Positions 1 to 9,813 of a stretch of DNA of 64,000 nt are shown here, piece by piece (the first letter of the stretch is position 1; the number at the start of each line of letters is the position of its first letter). Below the pieces are notes generated by a model. The model was not told where the DNA came from. It did no database searches and saw nothing but the letters and a program-made list of their open reading frames with translations. Both the position numbers and the translations under genes were made by a program. This DNA comes from Maribacter orientalis (GTDB taxonomy: Bacteria > Bacteroidota > Bacteroidia > Flavobacteriales > Flavobacteriaceae): positions 379,883 to 443,882 of the forward strand of contig NZ_FNZN01000001.1 of NCBI RefSeq assembly GCF_900109345.1, in the 5' to 3' direction.

Positions 1-160
1 CTTTTAATGCATCATCGGCTAAAAAATAAATATGACCTTCAATTTCACTTTTACTTACGGTTTCAGATGCTTTTTCTGTGTCGGTTTGCGCTGTAATTAT
101 GCTTGTTACAATAAGTGTAACAAGCGTTAAACAGTGGTTTTTGAATATTATTCTATTCAT
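1..160 (-). CDS. Secreted hydrolase N-terminus, probable M28-type peptidase (partial)
   Basis: Only the first 53 codons lie inside the window; the gene runs off the left edge. The translation starts with a signal peptide (basic start, hydrophobic stretch, then TAQT as a likely cleavage region around residue 26), a short polar linker, and the stretch IEGHIYFLADDALK. A short helix of that kind (I..h..yLADD.l.GR) opens the mature part of many Bacteroidota M28 aminopeptidases; this is family knowledge and the zinc ligands are not visible here. The start is the only ATG in frame before a 260-base gap. Secretion is well supported, peptidase identity only moderately. Confidence 0.5.
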   Translation of the reverse strand, partial: MNRIIFKNHCLTLVTLIVTSIITAQTDTEKASETVSKSEIEGHIYFLADDALK

Positions 161-420
161 ATTTAAATGGTTTAGGTCGGTCGTTATTTTTTGAAAGAAA
201 GGTTTTGATTTTTACCAATTCCCTAATTTAAATTGTTCTTTAATTTCGTGTACAAATAACGCACTGCATAATTGTATTTTTTGTGTTAAGTTTTGATAAT
301 CAAATTAATAAAACAAAGGCGCAACGAGTGAAATTTCTTTTATAGTATATTTAATATACGTACTAGTTGTGTCTTCATTGAGAAGGTTTTGTCTAGTTTT
401 TATAAAGAATTTTACCATAA
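161..420. other. Intergenic region, no gene seen
   Basis: AT-rich stretch between the 3' end of the minus-strand kinase/cyclase/PycTM run and the start of the minus-strand secreted hydrolase. It should hold the hydrolase promoter, but I could not find a convincing TAnnTTTG box. No open frame of note on either strand. Confidence 0.4.
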
Positions 421-1047
421 TTATTCAATTCTAAGCACTCCATAATACACTGCCGTTACTAACAATAGAACAAGACTTATTGCCAAAAACCGAATAGACC
501 GTTGAACGTTTCTGAATTTCCAAGCGGCAATTTTAGAATTGATATATATTTGTTCCCCTAATTGCTCAAAAACCTGTTGCTCATCTAAACTAACATCATA
601 GAATTTTTTTGAGAATTCTTTGATGGTTCCAAACTTTGTGATGACATCTCCAAAATAGAATACATTGTCACTGTAGTCACCTTCTAATTTTGGAATAAAA
701 CACCGTACACTATAAAAAATGGAGACGGTGGTAGCGACACCCCAAAGTCCGATAAAGACATAGAATAATATGGCATTAGAAACAGAATGCATAACAGGTG
801 CCGCACTTTGGTAAATGAAGTTTAGAATAATACCATAAAAAGATAAAATAAGTCCCGCCTTTAGTTCTGAAGCCTTTATAAGACTAGAAACGTAGTTGAT
901 GGTACCCCAATAGTGATCCACCAATTCTTCAGCATGCCCCTTAGATTTAAGTTCGTCAAGAAGCCCTTTTTCAAAAGCGGTCAACGGATTTTGTTCTTGT
1001 TTGGTTTTGGTATTTGCTTGGTTTTTAGTTTTTAATGGTTTGGTCAT
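421..1047 (-). CDS. Pycsar-effector-like (PycTM / DUF5706) membrane protein
   Basis: A 208-residue protein with a charged N-terminal helix, a first membrane segment at about 63-80 led by the motif KASELKAGLILSFYGIIL, a second at about 91-117, a cytosolic linker with PKLEGDYSDNVFYFGDV, a helix QIYINSKIAAWKFRNVQRS and a last membrane segment at about 186-206. The KA..L.SF.GIIL helix, the P...N..YFG linker and the QIY..S...K...V..S helix are hallmarks I associate with the PycTM family, whose members act as membrane-disrupting effectors of cyclic-pyrimidine (Pycsar) phage defence. It is the last gene of a minus-strand run, 27 bases after a nucleotide cyclase, which is the expected partner. No separate ligand-sensing domain is visible, as in other short PycTM proteins. 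It could instead be a non-immune signalling membrane protein. Confidence 0.75.
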   Translation of the reverse strand: MTKPLKTKNQANTKTKQEQNPLTAFEKGLLDELKSKGHAEELVDHYWGTINYVSSLIKASELKAGLILSFYGIILNFIYQSAAPVMHSVSNAILFYVFIGLWGVATTVSIFYSVRCFIPKLEGDYSDNVFYFGDVITKFGTIKEFSKKFYDVSLDEQQVFEQLGEQIYINSKIAAWKFRNVQRSIRFLAISLVLLLVTAVYYGVLRIE

Positions 1048-1074
1048 GCTATAAAATTTAAGACTTCAAAATAG

Positions 1075-2115
1075 TTACTCTAATACATTATAAACTGTTA
1101 ATGGCTGTGCTTTGTTTTTCATGGTAATACTACCTAAATTCTCACATTTAAAGGCCTCTTTAACTTGTTCATAGCAACCCTCGCAAATAATAATTTGATT
1201 TTCTTTTGCGGCGTCCTGTAATCTGGCAGCTGTATTTACGGTATCACCAATTACAGTGTAATCGAGTCGTTTTAAGGTTGCCGATCCAATATTACCTGAA
1301 ATCATTTCACCGCTTTTTATACCTATGGATACCTTGGGTTTAAAATTTTCTTTATTCTCTACGTTAGGAAATCCATTTACTTGGTTTCTTATTGCCAAAG
1401 CGGCATCAATGGCGCGATCTAAATGGTATTCTCCTCTAAATACGGCCATTACAGCATCGCCAATAAATTTATCGATAATACCATCTTGTTCCATTATTTC
1501 TTTGACCATGGCGTCGAAATAGGTGTTCAGCATGGTCACAACGATATCTGGACTGGTAGTTTCACTAATTTTCGTAAAGCCACAAACATCTACGAACATT
1601 ACAGTACCCTCAATACTTTCATTAGCCATAATTTTAGATTCATATTCTTGGCCACCCATAAAATTAAGTACGTTTTCATCTACGTACATTCTTAGAATAT
1701 TATTCTCCTTAATCGCCTGCAAGGTTTTTCGAATCTCTCTGGCATGTTTTAAGGTTTTTTCCATGGTCAAGGTAAGATCCTCAAAGTTGATGGGTTTGGT
1801 AATGAAGTCAAAAGCACCACGGTTCATGGCAACACGAATATTTTCCATATCACCATAAGCCGAAACGATTACTGATTTAATCAATGGACTAGATTCATGC
1901 AATTCTGAGAGTAGGGTGAGACCATCCATCTCGGGCATATTGATATCACTTAAAACAATATCTATACCTGGATGCTCAACTAATTTCTCTAGTGCATCAC
2001 GACCATTTATTGCAAAAACAAACTCATATTCATTCTGCCGAATTTGCTTCCTAAATTTTTGTTTGATGAGTATTTCTAAATCCGTTTCATCATCTACTAC
2101 CATTATTTTCGCCAT
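1075..2115 (-). CDS. Response regulator with class III nucleotide cyclase output
   Basis: 346 residues. Residues 1-120 are a receiver domain (acidic pair D8/D9, phosphoacceptor D57 in LSDINMP, SAYGD, ITKPIN). A helical linker at 120-165 leads to a class III cyclase domain at about 168-346: metal aspartates D176 (MFVDVCGFT) and D220 ([10 protein letters not shown]), purine-selecting pair K216 and T287 (DYTVIGD), transition-state residues N294 and R298 (DTVNTAARL). All catalytic positions are intact. The Lys/Thr pair is the one typical of bacterial adenylyl cyclases, so cAMP is the default product; cCMP or cUMP cannot be excluded from sequence. It lies 4 bases after a lone receiver protein and 27 bases before the PycTM-like gene. 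Phosphorylation by the upstream kinases presumably sets cyclase activity. Confidence 0.9.
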   Translation of the reverse strand: MAKIMVVDDETDLEILIKQKFRKQIRQNEYEFVFAINGRDALEKLVEHPGIDIVLSDINMPEMDGLTLLSELHESSPLIKSVIVSAYGDMENIRVAMNRGAFDFITKPINFEDLTLTMEKTLKHAREIRKTLQAIKENNILRMYVDENVLNFMGGQEYESKIMANESIEGTVMFVDVCGFTKISETTSPDIVVTMLNTYFDAMVKEIMEQDGIIDKFIGDAVMAVFRGEYHLDRAIDAALAIRNQVNGFPNVENKENFKPKVSIGIKSGEMISGNIGSATLKRLDYTVIGDTVNTAARLQDAAKENQIIICEGCYEQVKEAFKCENLGSITMKNKAQPLTVYNVLE

Positions 2116-2119
2116 AGTT

Positions 2120-2494
2120 TTAACTTAAGGTTATCAGCTTATTTTTTAATAATGAAAAATCTAAAGGCTTGGTAAGAAAATCATCAGCACCCAAGTTTTT
2201 TGCCATAGTTCTATTTTCATCGTCACCATAGGCAGTAATCATCATGACCATTGGGGGTGGTTTCACATAATTCTTTTTGATGTTTTCTAACAATTCTAGT
2301 CCGCTCATGCCCGGCATATTTATATCCGATAAAATAAGAACTGCTTCATGCTCCATGGTTTTCATTATTTTTAGTGCCTCTTCACCTGAGAAGGCAAAAA
2401 CAAATTCTAGCTCCTCTTTTCGTATTTCTTTTCTAAAACGCTGTTGAAAAAGTACTTTCACATCTTGTTCATCATCTACAACTAATATTTTCAT
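2120..2494 (-). CDS. Single-domain response regulator (receiver only)
   Basis: 124 residues made up only of a CheY-like receiver domain: acidic pair D7/D8 in VVDDEQD, phosphoacceptor D57 in [11 protein letters not shown], conserved Thr in MITAYGDDE and Lys in LTKPLD. There is no output domain. Its sequence is close to the receiver half of the cyclase gene that follows after 4 bases (shared FRKEIR/FRKQIR and EFVFA segments), suggesting that one arose from the other. In the run of three kinases, one receiver and one receiver-cyclase it may act as a phosphate shuttle or sink that competes with the cyclase receiver. It starts 53 bases after the stop of the propeller kinase upstream. Confidence 0.93.
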   Translation of the reverse strand: MKILVVDDEQDVKVLFQQRFRKEIRKEELEFVFAFSGEEALKIMKTMEHEAVLILSDINMPGMSGLELLENIKKNYVKPPPMVMMITAYGDDENRTMAKNLGADDFLTKPLDFSLLKNKLITLS

Positions 2495-2547
2495 AATCTT
2501 TTCGTTTTTTGTTTTTAAATAGTATAATGAGGGAACATTATAGTGTT

Positions 2548-5500
2548 TTAATTCATTGGTAGTGATATAGTAAAGGTGGTACCTTCTCCTTGTTTCGTAT
2601 CTACAGTTAATTCACCGCCATGCACTTTTACAATATCATAACTTAATGATAGTCCCAGTCCGGTGCCTTCTCCCGATGGTTTTGTGGTGAAAAAAGGTTG
2701 AAAGATTTTATCAAGTACTTGTTTAGGCACACCATTGCCATTATCAGATACTTTAATTAAAGCCATATTCCCCTGTTTCTTTGTGCTCACAGAAACGGTG
2801 GGTTCGTAGCCTTTAGGGTTTTGTTCCTTTTTCTTTTTAACTACATAAAAGGCATTGGTGATGAGGTTTAAAATTACCCTTCCCATATCCTGAGGAACGA
2901 TATTTATTTTGTCTATGCTATTATCAAAATCAGTATTCAAAGTAGCATTAAAACTTTTGTCTTTAGCACGCAAACCATGGTAAGCAAGGCGAAGGTACTC
3001 ATCTGAAAGCGTGTTGATATCGGTCATTTCTTTTTGACCTGTACTGCTGCGGCTGTGTTGTAGCATACCTTTTACAATACCATCGGCACGTTTGCCATGA
3101 AAGATAATTTTATCTTCATTTGCAGATACATCTTTTGCTAAGGCTTTTACTTCGTCATAATTACCCTTTTCTATTTCTTCCTCTAATTCTTCAAGAAGTT
3201 CTTTATTTACTTCAGAAAAGTTATTTACAAAGTTTAGCGGATTTTGAATCTCGTGCGCAATACCGGCCGTAAGCTCTCCAAGTGAAGCCATTTTTTCGGA
3301 TTGTATCAATTGCGACTGGGTAGCCTTCAACTCATCGATTTTATTTTTTAACTGCGATGTGCGGTGTGCTACGCTCTCCTCAAGAATGCGATTTTCCTTC
3401 TTCAACCAACGCGAACGGTAAGAAACAAAAGACCAAACTGCACCTACAAATAGGAGCCCAAATAGGAGGTAGGCCCACCAAGTTTGCCACCAAGGAGGAT
3501 TAATTGTAAAAGACAGCTCATCTGGAACCGACCATGTATTGGTAAACCCTCTAGCAGCTACTTTAAAGGTGTAGTTGCCCGGTTTTAGGTTGTAGTAATT
3601 TTTGGTCTTCGTTGTGGCGGCGGCATAGGTCCAATCTTCATCTTCTCCATCAAGAATAAACCTGTAGGTCAATTGGTCCTTATTAAACAAGTCCCCACTG
3701 GCATAACTAAAACTTAAACTGTTCTGGTCAAACGGGAGGACAAGCCCTTCCGCAAGACTATAGGGGTGTTTTATGGAATTCCACGTTATATTATTTTTAA
3801 TTGCATAGGATGAAACCTTATTGTTTAAAGAGTCAATGCCAGTTTTTTCATTAAAGCCCGGATTCTCATCCATAACGAACAAGTTGGTTATAAAAACAGA
3901 ACTTTCAAGACTATCGGGTTGTGGTGCAGCATCCAGTACCAGTAGCTTAAATACACTTGATGGATTTGCAGCCCCAGACCAAAATTGGCCGTTCTTTAAA
4001 AATCGGGGTGATCCTTGCAAATAGTCGTTCGATTTGAAACCAAGGCCCCCATTAAAAGTATAGAAACCTTTATTGGTTGTTTTGAAAGTAGCTTTTTCAA
4101 TAGGGATAAGGCCATCTAAACTAGCAGCATACATGAATTTTCCTTTTTCTACTACGTCAAAGAGCTCAGCAGGGATTAAGCCGTTTTCTTGTTTTAAATT
4201 GGTAAGGGTATTTTCTTTCAGATTTAGGACTGCCATTCCGTTTAATGTGGCTACCCATAATTCACCTTCTTCTGAAAATAAAACTGCGTTTGTGTCGTTA
4301 TCAATAAGGCCTTGTTCTTCTCTGAGATAATAAATGCTGTTCGTTTTCAAATTTACCTTGGCCAAACCATCAGTAGTAGGAATCCAAAGTGCTTCTTCGT
4401 CATAAACCATTACAGAACCGCTCCCCGCTTTTAGAATATCTGGGTCATTCTTGGACACGACTTTTTTTAAGGTATTATCCTTAATATCATATACAAATAG
4501 ACCTTGATTTGTGTATATAGCAAAGGTGTGCTCATTTATAGCTGAAATACCCGCTCCAAAAAGGTCTAAAGAAGTGTCATAATGGGTAATCGTATTTTTT
4601 TGACGATCAAGAATAGAAAAACCAGGCCTTGTGTTTAAAAAGTAAATATCCTTAGAAATCTCTTTTATAAAATTGATAGTATTATTGGGCCTGCTATTCA
4701 ATTGTTCGGTACTAATTGCTTTTATAGAATTATTTTTTATGTCAATTATATTAATTCCATTGTTTGTGCCGAGCCAAAGTTCACCTCTAGAATCCTCTTC
4801 AATTTCCCAGACTTGGTCATTGATCAAACCTCGGGAAGTATCAAAATATTCTGTTTTTAAGGTAAATTGATTGGTCATAATAATTCCTTTGTCCAAGGTG
4901 CCAATCCAAATGGAACCATCTTTTCGTTTTAAGATACTACCCCTACCATTAAGTCTTATTTTACTATTGGTAAAAATGCTTTTAAAACTGTTTCTGTTTT
5001 CACTCAAAATAAAGACCTTTTCATTAGCCGCAATCCACATTCGCCCATTTTCATCTTCTTGTAACCTCGTCCCTTCTATATCATAGCCATTTTCTTTAGT
5101 AAGCGTTCTTGCCTTTTTCTGTTGTAAGGATAGATTTAAGACTTCGTTTTTTTCAGGGCTACAAATCCAAATGGTCCCAGATGCATCCTCCTTTATATCT
5201 AAAGCGAAGTTCAATTTCAAGTTTTCTGGTAAGAACTTTAAAACATGCCTTTCTTTACCAATGCAACCTATGCCGCCTTCAAAACTTAGCCAGATATTTT
5301 CATTGTGGTCTTCAAAAAGTGTTAACGGTAATTTTGTACCCTTGGTTACTAGTTCTTTTAAATTCTCAAATTTGGTATCTATAGAATAAATACCATCTCT
5401 ATATGATGAAAGATAAATAACTCCAGATTGATCATAAAGAATATCAACTAGGCTTAGTTGGTCACCAAAAACATTGATAGTATATTGGACATTTTTTTTA

Positions 5501-6156
5501 AAATCTAAAACATATAAACCATTTCGAAAAGTCGCCAACCAAAGTCTCCCTTGATCATCAAAAACCATATCATTAATGTTGGTATAATCATAGGAAAAAC
5601 TATTTTCCCCATCATATAGAATAAGTGACTGGGATGTTCCAATCCAAGTGGTACCATCTTTATTTTCTATTATAGTTTTAATAAGATTTGATGTTAACCC
5701 CTCATTTGTAGAAAGCTGTAGGAGATTAGCATTGGTACCCTCCATAATCCCTGGCGGTTTCATTTTCGTGATGGTGGGTTTTTTTATTGGAGCGGTTGTA
5801 ACCGTAAACGGAACCGAATCAAATTTCAATTGCTCCGTGGGATAATTTTCCCAATCCATATCAAATTCCTTCATGGGAGATTTAAGTGGTTTGAAGTCAT
5901 TTAAAGCAAAGGGTTTGCTAGGCAGGGCATCCACATTCAAGGAATAGGTTACCGGTGTTTTAAGCGTGTCTGAAGTGATGGTTTCCCATTCAAAAGGTTC
6001 TTGTTCTGTAAATGTAAGTGGTATGGTCTCTGGAGTTTTAAAATCTCCCACTGTTGTTTCAGTTTCAGACTTGCTTTGGTTCTGGCAAGAAACTAAAAAT
6101 AGGCAGTATAAGATGCTGATTAAAAGTATAGGTCTTAGTAATAGTGTGTTTTTCAT
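2548..6156 (-). CDS. Two-component regulator propeller sensor histidine kinase (lipoprotein)
   Basis: 1202 residues. A lipoprotein signal peptide with lipobox LVSC precedes a paralogue-specific linker (to about 140) and a periplasmic beta-propeller region to about 770, with repeated W.GT..GI / LWLGT motifs of the two-component regulator propeller family. A Y_Y_Y-type domain (NLKPGNYTFKVAARG) follows, then a membrane helix at about 893-912, coiled coil, HisKA with the phosphoacceptor near residue 967 (GIAHEIQNP) and a HATPase domain (NLITNAF, SDNGNGVP, GTGLGLS). Unlike hybrid two-component sensors of gut Bacteroides it carries neither receiver nor AraC domain, so it must signal to separate receivers such as the two just downstream. 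It starts 6 bases after the stop of a similar kinase. The ligand is unknown; propeller kinases often sense glycans, but no polysaccharide genes are nearby. Confidence 0.92.
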   Translation of the reverse strand: MKNTLLLRPILLISILYCLFLVSCQNQSKSETETTVGDFKTPETIPLTFTEQEPFEWETITSDTLKTPVTYSLNVDALPSKPFALNDFKPLKSPMKEFDMDWENYPTEQLKFDSVPFTVTTAPIKKPTITKMKPPGIMEGTNANLLQLSTNEGLTSNLIKTIIENKDGTTWIGTSQSLILYDGENSFSYDYTNINDMVFDDQGRLWLATFRNGLYVLDFKKNVQYTINVFGDQLSLVDILYDQSGVIYLSSYRDGIYSIDTKFENLKELVTKGTKLPLTLFEDHNENIWLSFEGGIGCIGKERHVLKFLPENLKLNFALDIKEDASGTIWICSPEKNEVLNLSLQQKKARTLTKENGYDIEGTRLQEDENGRMWIAANEKVFILSENRNSFKSIFTNSKIRLNGRGSILKRKDGSIWIGTLDKGIIMTNQFTLKTEYFDTSRGLINDQVWEIEEDSRGELWLGTNNGINIIDIKNNSIKAISTEQLNSRPNNTINFIKEISKDIYFLNTRPGFSILDRQKNTITHYDTSLDLFGAGISAINEHTFAIYTNQGLFVYDIKDNTLKKVVSKNDPDILKAGSGSVMVYDEEALWIPTTDGLAKVNLKTNSIYYLREEQGLIDNDTNAVLFSEEGELWVATLNGMAVLNLKENTLTNLKQENGLIPAELFDVVEKGKFMYAASLDGLIPIEKATFKTTNKGFYTFNGGLGFKSNDYLQGSPRFLKNGQFWSGAANPSSVFKLLVLDAAPQPDSLESSVFITNLFVMDENPGFNEKTGIDSLNNKVSSYAIKNNITWNSIKHPYSLAEGLVLPFDQNSLSFSYASGDLFNKDQLTYRFILDGEDEDWTYAAATTKTKNYYNLKPGNYTFKVAARGFTNTWSVPDELSFTINPPWWQTWWAYLLFGLLFVGAVWSFVSYRSRWLKKENRILEESVAHRTSQLKNKIDELKATQSQLIQSEKMASLGELTAGIAHEIQNPLNFVNNFSEVNKELLEELEEEIEKGNYDEVKALAKDVSANEDKIIFHGKRADGIVKGMLQHSRSSTGQKEMTDINTLSDEYLRLAYHGLRAKDKSFNATLNTDFDNSIDKINIVPQDMGRVILNLITNAFYVVKKKKEQNPKGYEPTVSVSTKKQGNMALIKVSDNGNGVPKQVLDKIFQPFFTTKPSGEGTGLGLSLSYDIVKVHGGELTVDTKQGEGTTFTISLPMN

Positions 6157-6162
6157 ACTTGT

Positions 6163-9100
6163 CTAATTGTTGGTTGTATAGGGCAATTTTATTATAAATG
6201 TGGTGCCCTTATTTTCTATTGTTTCTACTCTTAATTCCCCCCCATGGCCTTTAGTTACAATGTCGTAACTCATGCTTAGCCCCAACCCAGTACCTTGCCC
6301 CGTAGGTTTGGTAGTAAAAAAGGGTTGGAAGATTTTTTCTCCAACTTTTTCTGGAATGCCATTTCCATTATCTGAGACATTTATCGTGATAAGGTTATCT
6401 ATCTTTTTAGTACTGACAGAAACAATAGGTTTAAAATTTGTGTCTTTTTGCTTCTTTTCGTTCACGGCATAAAAGGCATTGGTAATCAAGTTTAAAATGA
6501 CCCTTCCCATGTCTTGGGGAATAATATTTATTTTCCCAATATGCTCATCAAAATCGGTTACCAATTCAGCATTGAAGCTTTTGTCTTTTGCCCGTAAACC
6601 GTGATAGGCTAGTCGTAAGTACTCATCTGCCAAGGTATTGATGTCCGTGGGTTCTTTGGTGCCACTGCTGCTTCGGCTGTGTTGCAACATCCCTTTTACA
6701 ATACCATCGGCACGCTTGCCATGGTGGGTTATTTTTTCCAGGTTTTGTTTGATGTCTGCCGATATAGCTTTCGCTTCTTCCAAATCGCCTTTATCGAGTT
6801 CCTCGTTCATCTCGTCAATCAGTTCGTTACTGACCTCGGAAAAGTTGTTGACAAAGTTCAGCGGGTTCTGAATTTCGTGGGCTATGCCAGCGGTAAGTTC
6901 TCCTAAACTTGCCATTTTTTCCGCTTGGATGAGTTGGCTTTGGGTTGATTTAAGGTTGCTAATGGTCTCCCGAAGGTCATCGGTTCTTTGAGTTATTTTT
7001 TCTTCGAGCAAACGGTTTTCCTTCTTTAATCGCCTTGAGCGGTATTGAACGATAGCCCAGATGCCCACGAAGACTAGGATTGCATAAGCCAAGTAAGCCC
7101 ACCAGGTAAGCCACCAGGGAGGAAAAATTCGAAAACTGAATTCAGCAGGTTCACCCCATTGGCCATTGATTCCTCTGGTTGCGACGCGAAAGGTGTAGGC
7201 ACCGGGTGGGAGATTAAAGTAATTTTTGCTTTGAGGCTCCTGACCTGCATAGATCCAGCGATCGTCAGCGCCTGCCAGCATATATCTGAATGAGATTTTG
7301 TCTCTGTTCAAGACACTCAGATTGGCAAAACTGAACTGTAGATAATTTTGATCATAAGGCAGTTGCAGCCCGATGGGCAATTTGTAAGGACTTGAAAGGC
7401 TGTCCCATTGGATTTGATTATCAAATACATATCCGGAGTCTTTCGGCAGCGTATTTTTGGTGAAGAGTTGATTGACATCGCTGGACCACAGGGTATCTCC
7501 CGTCTCAACAAGGGGCCTTAAATCTGCCATACGATCAAAAGAGCGTTCGTCATCCATGATTGTTAGTCCGGTGATGAAAACCGGACCGGACAAGGTGTCA
7601 ATCACCGGATTTTGTGTCAGAATGGTCAATTTCCAATTAGGCCCACTACCAAACCAAAGTTGCCCGTTAGGCAGAAGTAAGCTTGCTCTTCGGTTATAGT
7701 CATTTGAGAGAAAACCTTGAGCCGCGCTGTATTTGAAGAAATTCCAGGGCTTGTTTAGATCAGCGGGAGGATTTACCATCAGGAGACCATCTACCATCCC
7801 TAAGTATAGGGTACTATCTTTTTCCTGTAAGTTGTACACGGCGTCCGGTACGAGTCCTTCTGCTTCACCCAGATTGGTGATGGTTTGACTGACAGGATTT
7901 ATAATCGAGATGCCACCATCTGTTGCCACCCACAATGTGCCATCCTCTCGCTGCATGATCTTCCAGATGTTGTTATTGGCCAATCCTTCCTGTTCCCGTA
8001 AATATTGGATCGTATTTTTATCCGGATCTATGATAACCAATCCATTGCTTGTGCCCAGCCAGTAACGACCTGATCCATCATCCAGAATACAGCTTACCCG
8101 ATCAGAACCTAATTGGGGAGACTCCTTTGGGATGATCTTTAATCCATTTGATACCGGATTATATACCGCGAGTCCATTATCGGTGGCTAACCAATAGAAG
8201 CCCTCTTCGTCTTTGAGGGCGCCGAAAACCCGTTGCGCAATGTGTTGCGTTGTTAGATACTGGGTGAGTACTTTTTCCTCGCGATTGATAATGAGAAAAC
8301 CCTGCAGATCTCCATCAACGAATAGATTGTCTTTTTCAATTTCTTTGATGAAAAAAATATTTCTTGAATTTGGGTTTTGTAGCGTTGCATCATCGATCGC
8401 TTTGAGGGTCTTGCTGGAAGGGTTATAAATATTGATGCCGTCCGGTGTGCCTAGCCAGATATCCCCTCGATGATCTTCCTCCAAACTCCTGACTTCACTA
8501 TCGATCAGCCCATCAGACTCGTCTAGGAACTCGGGCAAAGGTCCATCCGGATCCAAAAGAAGGATTCCTTCCGTAGTACCAATCCAGATTACGCCCCTGT
8601 TATCTTTTATCGCATTTCCCCATCTTACAGCACTATTGGTGACAATTGTTTTCATCTGCCTGCGATCTTTACTGAGCACCTCTATAGTATCATTTTTTAT
8701 GACCCATAACCTTCCGTGACGATCTTCCTCAAATAAAACTTGCCACCCAAGACCCCCCTTTTTATTGTCAATGGTAGCAGCTGTTTTTTCTTCTAATGAA
8801 ATGGCCATAGGACCCTTTTCGGCGGCCAGCCACATACTGTGATTTGAGTCTTGAAAAAAATATGAAACCCGATCATTCAAGATTTCTACGTAGTCTTCAC
8901 GGTCTTCCCCGATAACGCTTAATACAATTTGACCACCACTATTATGAGTGAGCCAAATATTGTTCCTATGATCCTCCATTATCCGAAACCCACCTTCAAA
9001 GCCGGGATTGGTAATTTGTCGCAACTGCTTCATTTCACTATCCATGACATAGTTGGCATTTTGCCAATGGTTCATCCATATTTGATTTTGATGATCACAA

Positions 9101-9813
9101 AGAAGGGAAAGTATTGTCTTCGTTGCCAGAAAATGGGTTTGCGTTCTTTTTTTGAAATCTAGTACGAAGACCCCATTATTTCCCGTGGCCACCCATAATT
9201 TACCATCCTGATCTAATACAATATCCCAGATGTTTCTGTAGTCATAAGTATACAACTCATTCCCGTTGTAGAGAGATAGTCCACCGTCAAATGTGGCAAT
9301 CCAATAGCTCCCGTCCTCGTTCTGAAGCACTTTTCTGATTTCGTTAGAGGGCAGCCCCTCACTCATGGAAAGTTGTAATATCCCCGAAGAGACTCCAGTC
9401 AGAACACTTGGTTGGTTCATTTTGGTGACGACAGGCGTGGGAAGGATGGAAATTTTCTTTTCAATCGGAATGGTTTCAAACTCCAGCTCAATCCGATTTT
9501 TGGGATCCCAATCTAAGGGAGATTCCTCCATCGGAGAATTTAGAGGTTTGAAATCATTGATAATGAATGGCTGAGAGGGTATTTTGTCAATGTCCAACGA
9601 GTATGTTTGAGGAAGGTCAATACTATCCGGGTCAACAACTTGCCATTCGATGGGTTTGGTTTCGGTGTACTCAAATGCTTTGGTAATAGGCGTTCGGAAA
9701 GAGGTCGGGTCAAGAGCGCCTTTTTGAACTTTATCATCATTACAGGATACCGCAAAAATGGCCGTAAGTAAGGAAAGGAATAGTATGGTTTTCGTTCTTG
9801 ATATCATGACCAT
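6163..9813 (-). CDS. Two-component regulator propeller sensor histidine kinase (paralogue, GC-richer)
   Basis: 1216 residues with the same layout as the next gene: lipobox AVSC, linker with the shared motif INDFKPLNSPMEE, periplasmic propeller repeats, a Y_Y_Y-type domain (NLPPGAYTFRVATRG), membrane helix at about 905-924, HisKA with His near 979, N box near 1108, D box near 1148 and G box near 1175. All kinase motifs are intact. Its start overlaps the stop of the upstream cytosolic kinase by 10 bases, indicating translational coupling; a second ATG two codons in (9807) is an alternative. The propeller part is clearly GC-richer than its neighbours (lines I counted gave 55% at 7141-7200 and 50% at 8461-8520 against 28% at 5401-5460), which suggests separate ancestry of the sensor half, while the kinase half is almost identical in DNA to the upstream kinase. 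Confidence 0.92.
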   Translation of the reverse strand: MVMISRTKTILFLSLLTAIFAVSCNDDKVQKGALDPTSFRTPITKAFEYTETKPIEWQVVDPDSIDLPQTYSLDIDKIPSQPFIINDFKPLNSPMEESPLDWDPKNRIELEFETIPIEKKISILPTPVVTKMNQPSVLTGVSSGILQLSMSEGLPSNEIRKVLQNEDGSYWIATFDGGLSLYNGNELYTYDYRNIWDIVLDQDGKLWVATGNNGVFVLDFKKRTQTHFLATKTILSLLCDHQNQIWMNHWQNANYVMDSEMKQLRQITNPGFEGGFRIMEDHRNNIWLTHNSGGQIVLSVIGEDREDYVEILNDRVSYFFQDSNHSMWLAAEKGPMAISLEEKTAATIDNKKGGLGWQVLFEEDRHGRLWVIKNDTIEVLSKDRRQMKTIVTNSAVRWGNAIKDNRGVIWIGTTEGILLLDPDGPLPEFLDESDGLIDSEVRSLEEDHRGDIWLGTPDGINIYNPSSKTLKAIDDATLQNPNSRNIFFIKEIEKDNLFVDGDLQGFLIINREEKVLTQYLTTQHIAQRVFGALKDEEGFYWLATDNGLAVYNPVSNGLKIIPKESPQLGSDRVSCILDDGSGRYWLGTSNGLVIIDPDKNTIQYLREQEGLANNNIWKIMQREDGTLWVATDGGISIINPVSQTITNLGEAEGLVPDAVYNLQEKDSTLYLGMVDGLLMVNPPADLNKPWNFFKYSAAQGFLSNDYNRRASLLLPNGQLWFGSGPNWKLTILTQNPVIDTLSGPVFITGLTIMDDERSFDRMADLRPLVETGDTLWSSDVNQLFTKNTLPKDSGYVFDNQIQWDSLSSPYKLPIGLQLPYDQNYLQFSFANLSVLNRDKISFRYMLAGADDRWIYAGQEPQSKNYFNLPPGAYTFRVATRGINGQWGEPAEFSFRIFPPWWLTWWAYLAYAILVFVGIWAIVQYRSRRLKKENRLLEEKITQRTDDLRETISNLKSTQSQLIQAEKMASLGELTAGIAHEIQNPLNFVNNFSEVSNELIDEMNEELDKGDLEEAKAISADIKQNLEKITHHGKRADGIVKGMLQHSRSSSGTKEPTDINTLADEYLRLAYHGLRAKDKSFNAELVTDFDEHIGKINIIPQDMGRVILNLITNAFYAVNEKKQKDTNFKPIVSVSTKKIDNLITINVSDNGNGIPEKVGEKIFQPFFTTKPTGQGTGLGLSMSYDIVTKGHGGELRVETIENKGTTFIIKLPYTTNN
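6575..6727. repeat. Kinase-module repeat, copy 1 (pairs with 10225-10377)
   Basis: 153 bases inside the kinase domain of the second histidine kinase match 10225-10377 of the first kinase with only two differences (6636 T/C and 6709 G/A by my alignment), while DNA on both sides diverges much more. This local near-identity points to recent gene conversion between the tandem kinases. Confidence 0.85.

Noticed and set aside
1075-2115. Diguanylate cyclase output for the receiver fusion
   Set aside because: There is no GGDEF motif; the FVDVCGFT and [10 protein letters not shown] motifs place it in class III nucleotide cyclases.
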